From an uncultured Rubripirellula sp. (GTDB lineage Bacteria > Planctomycetota > Planctomycetia > Pirellulales > Pirellulaceae), in NCBI GenBank assembly GCA_938045805.1, contig CALIBL010000035.1:248001-312000 (forward strand): DNA of 64,000 nucleotides, given 5' to 3'. Positions 19,133 through 27,627 of the stretch are shown piece after piece. The notes under the pieces are model-generated. The model saw only the letters and a list, made by a program, of their open reading frames with translations. It made no database searches and was not told the DNA's origin. Every line of letters begins with the position of its first letter. The first letter of the stretch is position 1. The position numbers were made by a program, and so were the translations under genes.

Positions 19133-22100
19133 CTACCAAACGATCTGCTGTTCAATGGTGGTCACTCCGTCCACAGGCACCAACAACTCGGACTGTCCGG
19201 CTGATTGGCGAATGAACGCCTCTGCACCGCTGGACTTCACCTCAATCAGCATCGAATCATTCAGACGATAGCGTCCCTCCGATTCAAGTTGCAGGTTACC
19301 CGCCGCGGCTCGATAAAACAGTTTTTCTCCTGCTGGAAGGTCCTTCGGCGTGATCTTCATTTCACGAGTGATTGACGAAGTGATTCTCCCCGCCACCGGA
19401 ACAAATTTATCTTCGACTGAGGCTCCCGGCAGTTGATAACGGAACGTGGGACGCCCCAATTCATCGAGTCGATAGCCGAGGAATCGATAACCTCGCTCAC
19501 GAGGTCCATCTGTGGGCCACGCTTGTTCGGCACTGGCGAGCGTCGCAACGGGTGAAACTTTCTCGAGTCCAACGGGGTTCCCACCAAGCGGCGTCTGATT
19601 GCCGGGTCCTCGACCAACCCAATGCTTACTCGCATCGATGAATCGATCCTGCCAAATCAACGCCAAAGAAAATTGATTCGCGTCCCAACAAAGATTCACT
19701 TTTTCAGGATATCCCACGGCGATACCTCGTGGCGAAACTCCCTCGATGAAGTTGCGATAAATGACAGGTCGTTCATCGGGCCTTAGCTCGATCATGCCGC
19801 CCGTGATTCCCTCCGGCACGCCGCCCTTATCGCCTTTGGACAAGAATGCCCACATCGCGGCGATCTGCTTGTGCTGATCACCACCATAAACATCCGTCAC
19901 GGTACTTTTGCCTTCGGGATATCCGCTGGGCATCCTCGTGCCGGGTCGATAGATCGGTGGATTGGGAAGATAACGATGGAACCAATCTTCGCGAATGCGT
20001 TTGGTCATCGTATCGAGAGCAATGGCCTGAATCCCGGTCGCCTTGAAATTGCCGTAGGTATGACAGGCGACACAGCCAAGGCCTTTGGCTCCCACCATCT
20101 TACGTCCAAGAGTGACCTGTTGATTAGCCGGCTCATCCGTATCGACCAAGTCGGCGTCCGTTTTCATATCCAATTCTTTGAAGGCTGCAGCCAAACGCTT
20201 GGCCGATTCGGCGCCAAATCCCGGCATATGCGTCCTCATGTAGGGACGACTCTTGTTACCGCTGGAAATCACCTGCTCGATCCAATCTTCTCGCAACTTA
20301 TCGCCAACTCCATCCAGCGGAGGCGGAAGCCTACCTTCGTCGCCCATTTCAGGGATCACACTGATGAAGAAGGGATTGCGCCCCGCTTCCACGCCGCCCC
20401 GCTCATCCCGCGCGTGACATGCGTAACAGTTTAGCGACGTCATTTCGTGAACCAGCGTTTGCTCTACGGATCGATCCGCGACCAACTCTTTTTCCTCTGA
20501 GACGGAGACAAACTGAGCGATCGCGCCAGACTGAACTGGATTCAAATCAAACACTGGGTTTGACGTACTCTCACCTCCACTGAGACACCCCTTACCGGAC
20601 TCGCATTGATCCAGTGGAGGGGCCTTGAGAGTCGAAGCCACCAACTGACCCTGTTCGGTTCTCTGATGACATGCTGCACATCCGAGTGTCGAAAATAGCT
20701 CGCGTCCAATCGGAACAAGCTCCGGATTGAAAACAAACTGTTCGGGATCGGCCGGCTCATCATTAACAATTACCGCGGGCTCGATGGAAGCGTCACGGTT
20801 CATCACAAGTGCCTTATCGATCCCACCAGCTTTGATTCCCGGCCCAGCCCAATCAAGAGACAACTCTTGTTCGCCACCTTTCTCAAAGTAGTCGACTCGA
20901 AATTCGTGAACCCCAACACCCAGATTCAAACTGGCTTCTTTACCTGTATTGGGATGCACGCCATCGTTATCGATAACTTGCTTACCATCGAGGTAAAGAC
21001 GGCTACCGTCATCGGATGAAAGCCGGAACGTGTAACGTCCCGCAGTTGTAATTGGAAGAAAACCATCAAACCTCAGAACAACCGACTCATCGCGTTTTCC
21101 GACACGAATATCCAAACCTTTAGACACACCGGTATCATCGGGCTCGCGGTCATCCAAATCTGGCAATTGATCGACATTCAAGTGGTAAGACTTAAAGCGC
21201 AGATTTGGCTCCTTTGGGAAATCTCGAGGTGATGTCACGACGACCGACTCATCGCCCGTAAGATACTGTGCGACGTGGCGCCAATTGTCGCCACCAAGAT
21301 CCAAACGAGGCATTCGTCCCGATGCGCGAACGGCGAGGGGATCTTTTAGAAAAGCCTCCAAGCTACCCCGCGAATACTTCTCACCAAGATTAACCAATGG
21401 TACCGCACCCGGTGATTGATGTTCGCGTCCGTCCTGTGGTGCATGGCAAGCGAGACAACCGGACTCGTGAAACAGACGTTCTCCGGCTCGGAAGTCCGCT
21501 CGATTGGCAGAAGATGCAACCACATCCGTTCCAACCAAATAATTGGTTAGAGCGAGTGCCGCCGCGGTTCGCTCTTCCTCCGGCAAAGCACTCAACAGAC
21601 TTGGCATTGTCGTTCCAGGCTTGACCGCATGCGGGTTAGCAATGAACTTCATCATCCATTCCGGCTTCACTCGCGTTCCAACACGGTCCAAACGTGGTGC
21701 CTGCTTCACCGAGATCAAGCGAGAAACAGACTCCGAAGCATCATGGCAGGCGACACAATTCAGATCACCCGCAAGCAGTCGACCGCCCTCAATGGGATTC
21801 TGCCCACTGGCGTGAAATCTCTCAAACGATGGAACAATGGGCCGCCTCGCTTCGGCTGCTAGGTCACGCGGCAACACCCAGATATTTCGAAATCGAACCG
21901 GATTACCGTGGTCTTGCAGGTAAATAGGGCCGTCCTCCGGACCTTCACCCACCGGCGCCGCGGTAGTTGACTTTGGTAGTTCGACATCTTGATGCACCAC
22001 CACACCATTGAGTCGCACGGTGAGTTTTCCGTTCTGTACCTTCTTACCCTGATCGTCATATCGAGCAGCGGTAAAATCAACGTCGTAGGTCTGCCAAGTC

Positions 22101-22786
22101 AACGGGGGAAAACACATGTTTAAATCGGGATCACGAATCGAATAGATCCCACCTGCCTCGTTGTTTTTCCCTTCGAGACCAAAGGAATCAAGAATCTGCG
22201 TTTCGTAACGTCCCTGATGATAAAGCCCACTGTTGCCACGACCTTGGCCCCGTGCTTCAGGCATGTATGGAAGTCGAAACTCGAGGTGCATTGAGTAGTC
22301 GCCAAAAGTATCAAGACTCGTGCATCCTTGAATCAACAATCCGTCATCTGTGATCTTTGCACCTGGCTTCCAATGTTCCGCCAAAGATTCCTTGGAACCG
22401 TCAAACAAAACAACCGCGCCCGCCGGTGGCTTAGCATTGAGCGTCGAACTTTCGCGTTCCACTTTTTCAAATTGGTCAATCAAGGACTCGAGACCATCGG
22501 TGTCTACCTCGAAGACCTGTTTGTCTTTTCCGTTCCAGCCAGCTCCGGGCAACCCCCCCGTGTAAACCACGACACTGAAGTCACCGTCACCTAAAGCAAT
22601 TGCCTGAAGCCCTCGAGTGGCATCACGATATTCACCTTGGAGCTGAAAGTCAGGATCAGAAGCCGCTTGTTCCGGTGTCACGAACACCTCGGCCTGTACC
22701 AATCGGACGACGAGCAAAACGGCAATTAGAGACGAAGTGACAAAGCGTTGCATATTGAAAGTAGGGATACGAGATAACGTTAGCAA
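19133..22786 (-). CDS. Multidomain secreted protein: DUF1080 + five CxxCH heme motifs + PA14
   Basis: DUF1080 (GAVVLFDGSKESLAEHWKPG...GNSGLYHQGRYETQILDS), CVACH, CLACH, CAACH, CYACH, CVACH, and PA14 (GRYTFRLSSDDGSRLYLDGKQVIDNDG). Confidence 0.92.
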   Translation of the reverse strand: MLTLSRIPTFNMQRFVTSSLIAVLLVVRLVQAEVFVTPEQAASDPDFQLQGEYRDATRGLQAIALGDGDFSVVVYTGGLPGAGWNGKDKQVFEVDTDGLESLIDQFEKVERESSTLNAKPPAGAVVLFDGSKESLAEHWKPGAKITDDGLLIQGCTSLDTFGDYSMHLEFRLPYMPEARGQGRGNSGLYHQGRYETQILDSFGLEGKNNEAGGIYSIRDPDLNMCFPPLTWQTYDVDFTAARYDDQGKKVQNGKLTVRLNGVVVHQDVELPKSTTAAPVGEGPEDGPIYLQDHGNPVRFRNIWVLPRDLAAEARRPIVPSFERFHASGQNPIEGGRLLAGDLNCVACHDASESVSRLISVKQAPRLDRVGTRVKPEWMMKFIANPHAVKPGTTMPSLLSALPEEERTAAALALTNYLVGTDVVASSANRADFRAGERLFHESGCLACHAPQDGREHQSPGAVPLVNLGEKYSRGSLEAFLKDPLAVRASGRMPRLDLGGDNWRHVAQYLTGDESVVVTSPRDFPKEPNLRFKSYHLNVDQLPDLDDREPDDTGVSKGLDIRVGKRDESVVLRFDGFLPITTAGRYTFRLSSDDGSRLYLDGKQVIDNDGVHPNTGKEASLNLGVGVHEFRVDYFEKGGEQELSLDWAGPGIKAGGIDKALVMNRDASIEPAVIVNDEPADPEQFVFNPELVPIGRELFSTLGCAACHQRTEQGQLVASTLKAPPLDQCESGKGCLSGGESTSNPVFDLNPVQSGAIAQFVSVSEEKELVADRSVEQTLVHEMTSLNCYACHARDERGGVEAGRNPFFISVIPEMGDEGRLPPPLDGVGDKLREDWIEQVISSGNKSRPYMRTHMPGFGAESAKRLAAAFKELDMKTDADLVDTDEPANQQVTLGRKMVGAKGLGCVACHTYGNFKATGIQAIALDTMTKRIREDWFHRYLPNPPIYRPGTRMPSGYPEGKSTVTDVYGGDQHKQIAAMWAFLSKGDKGGVPEGITGGMIELRPDERPVIYRNFIEGVSPRGIAVGYPEKVNLCWDANQFSLALIWQDRFIDASKHWVGRGPGNQTPLGGNPVGLEKVSPVATLASAEQAWPTDGPRERGYRFLGYRLDELGRPTFRYQLPGASVEDKFVPVAGRITSSITREMKITPKDLPAGEKLFYRAAAGNLQLESEGRYRLNDSMLIEVKSSGAEAFIRQSAGQSELLVPVDGVTTIEQQIVW

Positions 22787-22966
22787 AAAGAAACAAGAAC
22801 AAAGGCGATGAAGCGGTTCACAAAATCATTGCGGCGTCGCTCACATTAACAAGGATCCATCTAACCATGACCGATTCACTGCCAATGATTGGTTGATGCT
22901 TCGCAATTTCACGACAAAGCATGCCACCGTGAAGTTGCAAAGTTTAACGCAGTGGAGGACCCAGCA

Positions 22967-24796
22967 TTACAGATGACCTTCAAAAAAAAGGTGCATTTCG
23001 TCCACCATTTGATCAATCCAAGGCAGTCGGTTCCAGCAACCGTGCTTTCCGTCGGCAAATACCTTAACCTCGGTTTCGATCCCCAACGCGGTTAACTTAT
23101 CTCGAGACGGCTGGTTTCGCTGCGGTAAATCGTGCTCCCCCACCAGAAACTGAATGGGGCAGGTGTCCGCATCAATCTGCTTGAATGCATCCGCATCTCC
23201 GTAGAGATTTGGAGCCTGATCAACCGTGGCTCTCAACCACCGATTCGCGTTGGATTGCTCTGGAGCGTTGCGGGAACGATCCGCAACGGAACCCGTTAGC
23301 ATCTCCATCGGCCCGGCCATCACCACCGCCGCTTGCAAACGCGAACTTTCCTGCAAATCTCCAGCGCCGCCGAGGATTCGTGGATTCTTGCTACCCGATG
23401 CCATCAGGCCCACCAAATGACCGCCGGCAGACCCACCCACGGCACCAATCCTCGAGGGATCAAGTTGCAAGTCCTCAGCATTGGACCTCAGGTAACGGAC
23501 CGCGGCAAAACAATCATGAATCGCCGCAGGGAAGGCCGCTTCATCCGCCAAGCGATACTCAATGGCCGCAACGACATAGCCTTTCTGAGCTAGACGAATT
23601 GAGAGTGCCTGGAATTTCGTTTTATCTCCCGAATGCCAACCGCCACCGTGAACCACAACCAAAGCCGGCCTAAGTTCTTGGGAAGCATTGACGAGAGGTG
23701 AGTAGATGTCTGCGAGTAGCTTGCGATTGCCTTCCTTCGCGTACACCACATTCCAATTTGCGAGCACCTCATCAGGTACTGAGGTGCTCGGAACTCCTTG
23801 AGGTACCTGCTTCGGCACACTAGAGACTGGTTCTAGATTGAGATTAGCGGGTCGAGGTGAACAGCCGCTCACTTTCATGCGTTGACGATAAAGCCCCCCC
23901 ATACATGTCACATACAAAGAACGCATATCCGCGTCACCAAACGCACAGTTGATCGGCTTATTGGGACAAATGATTTTGTCAATCAATTCACCAGCAGGAT
24001 TCCAGATCCAAATTGCATCGGGGCCCGCACAATAAACGTTTCCAGCTCGGTCAATGGCCATCCCGTCGGCACCACGCGCCGGACCCGAATCCATCTTCGC
24101 AAACAACTCACCGCTCTCAAGTTGCCCGGGTAATGAAACCTCGAAAGAAATGATCTCCTTGGGAACGAATGAAGCCACGTACAAACTAGTCCCATCAGGA
24201 GATAACGTGATGCCGTTCGGAGTATCAATATCAGATGCCGCAACGCTAACCTTTCCGGAAGGATCAACGTACAGCACTTCACCTCGAGCCGTCATGGTGA
24301 TGAAAACACCACCCTCGTCGTCCACAACCAGATCATTGGGGCGATATGGCTTTGTATCAGCAGGAAGCTTTTCTGAAACGGTTCCAAAATGACAAGCGGT
24401 CTCTTTTCTCGCGCCATCAACATAAGCCAAGGATTGCTCGCCGTTATCCGATAGAAAAATGCGTCCGTGGTTGAAGAAACTGGCACTGATCCGACCAGCT
24501 CCCTCGATCAACACCTTCCACTGATCTGTTTTTGGCTGATAGCGAAAGACACGGTCTCCTTTGACATCCGGAACAATGAGTCCACTTCCATCCCAAGACG
24601 GGCCATCGGCAAGGCCAAAGTCGTCGCGAATCAGCTCCAGTTCACTTGACCGATCGACAGTGGTCTCTGAGGCGATACTCATCCCCGCGGCGGCGATCCA
24701 TAGAATCATGGACGCAAATACTGGCAACGTAATTTTGTTGAGTCGCACCGTGTGAAGCCTAACAATGGATTCATTTCTGTGAGAGTAAAAAAACAT
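22967..24796 (-). CDS. SMP-30/gluconolactonase domain fused to alpha/beta-hydrolase (esterase/lipase)
   Basis: N-term FGLADGPSWDGSGLIVPDVKGDRVFRY...YRPNDLVVDDEGGVFIT (SMP-30); C-term VVHGGGWHSGDKTKF and GAVGGSAGGHLVGLMA (HGGG, GxSxGG). ORF opens at 24913, Met at 24796 likelier. Confidence 0.88.
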   Translation of the reverse strand: MFFYSHRNESIVRLHTVRLNKITLPVFASMILWIAAAGMSIASETTVDRSSELELIRDDFGLADGPSWDGSGLIVPDVKGDRVFRYQPKTDQWKVLIEGAGRISASFFNHGRIFLSDNGEQSLAYVDGARKETACHFGTVSEKLPADTKPYRPNDLVVDDEGGVFITMTARGEVLYVDPSGKVSVAASDIDTPNGITLSPDGTSLYVASFVPKEIISFEVSLPGQLESGELFAKMDSGPARGADGMAIDRAGNVYCAGPDAIWIWNPAGELIDKIICPNKPINCAFGDADMRSLYVTCMGGLYRQRMKVSGCSPRPANLNLEPVSSVPKQVPQGVPSTSVPDEVLANWNVVYAKEGNRKLLADIYSPLVNASQELRPALVVVHGGGWHSGDKTKFQALSIRLAQKGYVVAAIEYRLADEAAFPAAIHDCFAAVRYLRSNAEDLQLDPSRIGAVGGSAGGHLVGLMASGSKNPRILGGAGDLQESSRLQAAVVMAGPMEMLTGSVADRSRNAPEQSNANRWLRATVDQAPNLYGDADAFKQIDADTCPIQFLVGEHDLPQRNQPSRDKLTALGIETEVKVFADGKHGCWNRLPWIDQMVDEMHLFFEGHL

Positions 24797-25004
24797 CTGT
24801 CGCTCTGGTTTTCGAAAAAGCTTAAGCAAGTGAGTGGCCTTGAAAGTTGACGCCTTCACCTTGATACCTGCTGCCAACGTGCGACAAAGTCCGGTGAAGT
24901 CATTCTCTGGCACACAGACTAGCCGATTGGGAAACTGCGATTTGGCGGGTCAGGCTACCGATCAGGGTCATCCGAAAAAAAAGAAAAGTGACCAAAATAA
25001 CTAA

Positions 25005-25032
25005 TTGACATATCGTGACCTTACGATATATT
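25005..25032 (+). promoter_or_regulatory. Predicted sigma70-type promoter for the TauE/MBL-rhodanese operon
   Basis: TTGACA (25005-25010), 16-bp spacer, TATATT (25027-25032). Confidence 0.7.
25010..25029. promoter_or_regulatory. Operator-like dyad 1
   Basis: ATATCGT-gacctt-ACGATAT, perfect 7-6-7 inverted repeat lying in the promoter spacer. Confidence 0.7.
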
Positions 25033-25096
25033 GAGCATGTAGTCGTTGGGACAAAACAATCGAAGCAATCCTGCTTCGATTCTCCTTCGGCCTAAC

Positions 25097-25116
25097 ATAT
25101 CGTCACTTCTCGATAT
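25097..25116. promoter_or_regulatory. Operator-like dyad 2
   Basis: ATATCGT-cacttc-TCGATAT, same 7-6-7 spacing with one arm mismatch; shares ACATATCGT with dyad 1. Confidence 0.6.
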
Positions 25117-25140
25117 TTCGACCCTTAGCAGGAGGCATGA

Positions 25141-26040
25141 ATGGACACGCTTAGCTTTTTGGTTGGCGCGAGCCTAATCGGCCTGACCCTAGGACTAATC
25201 GGCTCCGGCGGCTCCGCGATCACCGTCCCTGTACTGGTCTATTTGGTTGGGCACGGGGGGAAGGTTTCGATTGCCGAGTCGATGGCGATTGTGGGGATCA
25301 TTTCACTCGTTGCAGCGGTTCCCTACGGTCGCAAACATCAGATTGACTGGCACAGCGTGGTCTATTTTGGTGTTCCTGGCATGCTGGGAACCTACATCGG
25401 TTCTTGGCTCGGCGGCCTAGCTAACGAGTTGATTCAGCTCATGCTCTTCGGCTTCATCTTGCTGATTGCCGCCGCATCGATGTTGCGTCGGACACAAACT
25501 GTCGGAGATACGCAAAGCGAACAACCAACATTCCATGCACCGAGTCAATCAACCGAAAAAGAGGCGGCAAGCGCGATCGCTGAAAGCACTCCCACAGCAC
25601 TGATACTTCTCGAGGGAATGGTTGTCGGATTGATCACAGGTTTTGTCGGAGTTGGTGGCGGATTTCTGATTGTGCCCGCACTGGTGATCCTTGGAAAACT
25701 CCCAATGCGGTTAGCCATCGGTACGAGTCTAGTAATCATTGCAGCAAAATCAGCCATTGGTTTTTGGAAGTACCAACATGACCTCATTCAGATCAATCTG
25801 TCGGTGGACCCCAATACGATCGCAATCTTTGCGTCGATTGGCATCTTGGGAAGCGTGGTCGGTCGCTTGATCAACACGCAGCTTAATCAAGCCAAACTCC
25901 AAACCCTCTTTGCCATCTTCCTGATTGCGATTGGCAGCCTTGTTATTGCAAAAGAAGGCCACAAACTCGTCAATCAAGTTAACAGTTCAACATTGACCGT
26001 AAACACTGTCCACAACAACATCAACAGCAAGGGAATCTAA
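25141..26040 (+). CDS. TauE/SafE family sulfite/sulfur-compound exporter
   Basis: Polytopic protein with duplicated GLIGSGGSAITVPVLVYL and GFVGVGGGFLIVPALVIL repeats; AGGAGG ribosome-binding site. Confidence 0.9.
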   Translation: MDTLSFLVGASLIGLTLGLIGSGGSAITVPVLVYLVGHGGKVSIAESMAIVGIISLVAAVPYGRKHQIDWHSVVYFGVPGMLGTYIGSWLGGLANELIQLMLFGFILLIAAASMLRRTQTVGDTQSEQPTFHAPSQSTEKEAASAIAESTPTALILLEGMVVGLITGFVGVGGGFLIVPALVILGKLPMRLAIGTSLVIIAAKSAIGFWKYQHDLIQINLSVDPNTIAIFASIGILGSVVGRLINTQLNQAKLQTLFAIFLIAIGSLVIAKEGHKLVNQVNSSTLTVNTVHNNINSKGI

Positions 26041-26042
26041 TC

Positions 26043-27476
26043 ATGTTACTTAAATACTTTTATGACATATCGCTTGCTCATGCTTCCTACCTGGTTGGAT
26101 GCCAACGATCCAAAACAGCAATCATTGTCGACCCAGGACGCGATGTTAAAACCTACCTTGACTACGCAAAAGGCGAAGGCCTTGTGATCTCGGCTGTCGC
26201 AGAAACACACATCCACGCCGACTATGTTTCAGGCGCAAGAGAATTAGCTGATCGTACCGGCGCTAAACTCTATGTCTCCGACGAAGGACCGACTGCCTGG
26301 AAGTACGAATACCTTGAAAACTACGATCATCAACGAGTTTTAGATGGCGATGAATTCAAAATCGGAAACCTCTTGTTTCAGGTGATTCACACACCAGGAC
26401 ACACACCTGAAAGCATCTCATTTCTATTGACCGATCAAGGTGGTGGTGCAGATGCACCGATGGGAATCTTCACTGGTGACTTCATTTTCGTCGGTTCCAT
26501 TGGTCGCCCTGACCTACTCGAGGAAGCAGCGGGCTTGGCTGGAACGGCCGATTCCGGAGCTCGCGAACTCTATCGATCGGTGGAGAGATTCGCTGCTTTG
26601 CCCGACTACCTTCAGGTCTGGCCTGCACACGGCGCGGGCAGCGCGTGCGGAAAAGGACTCGGCGCGATCCCCTCTTCCACTGTTGGCTACGAGAAGAAAT
26701 TCAATCCTGCCTTACATTTCACCGAAGAAGAATCTTTCGTCAATTACATCCTCGCGGACCAACCTGAAGCGCCCAAATACTTTGCCAATATGAAGCGGGT
26801 GAACAAGAAAGGACCAGAACTGCTGAAAAACTTACCACTACCTCAAAAGGCTCATCGCGAACAAATGATCGAATCGACTGACAAAGCATTCACGATCGAC
26901 CTTTCAGCAGCCAGCGACTACCAGAAATCTCACTTACCCGGGTCGATCAACATCCCCCTTGAGATGCTTGCAGCGTGGGCAGGATGGATCCTGGATGAAA
27001 ACACTCCTGTCTACTTACTCGGCGACGAATCACAATTCACGGAAGCGACAAGAATCCTGCATAAAATTGGAATTGATAACATCCAAGGCTACTTGTCGAA
27101 AAATGATCGGTCTCTAGCAAGCAACCTCCTACCGGCTTACAAGTCCATCACTCCGGAAACCCTTCAAGAGAAGCTGCATACTCAATCGGTTCAGCTCATC
27201 GATGTTCGATCAGATGCAGAGTGGAAAGAGGGAATCATCAGTGGTGCAGTGCATGACTTCCTGGGCCGACTCAATGAACACATTGATCAGTACGACATCG
27301 AGCAACCCATCGTCACTCAATGCCTTGGTGGTCCTCGCGCCGCGATCGCGGCAAGCCTTTTCCAACGTGCAGGATTTGAAACCTTTCACCTAACGGGCGG
27401 CTACAGCGCATGGAAATCGTTAAGCTATGAAACGGCAAAGCCTGAACAACCCGTCACAACCACCACTGCCGCGTAA
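26043..27476 (+). CDS. MBL-fold persulfide dioxygenase-like hydrolase with two rhodanese domains
   Basis: ETHIHADYVSGAREL, HTPGHTPESISF, IFTGDFIFVGSIGRPDL; C-terminal rhodanese VTQCLGGPRAAIAASL; starts 2 nt after tauE stop. Confidence 0.92.
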   Translation: MLLKYFYDISLAHASYLVGCQRSKTAIIVDPGRDVKTYLDYAKGEGLVISAVAETHIHADYVSGARELADRTGAKLYVSDEGPTAWKYEYLENYDHQRVLDGDEFKIGNLLFQVIHTPGHTPESISFLLTDQGGGADAPMGIFTGDFIFVGSIGRPDLLEEAAGLAGTADSGARELYRSVERFAALPDYLQVWPAHGAGSACGKGLGAIPSSTVGYEKKFNPALHFTEEESFVNYILADQPEAPKYFANMKRVNKKGPELLKNLPLPQKAHREQMIESTDKAFTIDLSAASDYQKSHLPGSINIPLEMLAAWAGWILDENTPVYLLGDESQFTEATRILHKIGIDNIQGYLSKNDRSLASNLLPAYKSITPETLQEKLHTQSVQLIDVRSDAEWKEGIISGAVHDFLGRLNEHIDQYDIEQPIVTQCLGGPRAAIAASLFQRAGFETFHLTGGYSAWKSLSYETAKPEQPVTTTTAA

Positions 27477-27627
27477 ACAAGTGATTTTTGAAAAAGAGCA
27501 CAACCGGAGCGATTGCAAAGTGGGTAAGATTCGATGAAGACATCGGATCCTCGATTACACTAATATCCACCGGCATCGCCTCAGCAAAGACATCGTGTTC
27601 AGCCGTTAGACATTCTCCCTCTGCAGC

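Noticed and set aside
19871-20434. 187-aa plus-strand ORF opposite the pentaheme gene
   Set aside because: Antisense to CxxCH-bearing coding sequence; likely chance open frame in a GC-balanced gene.
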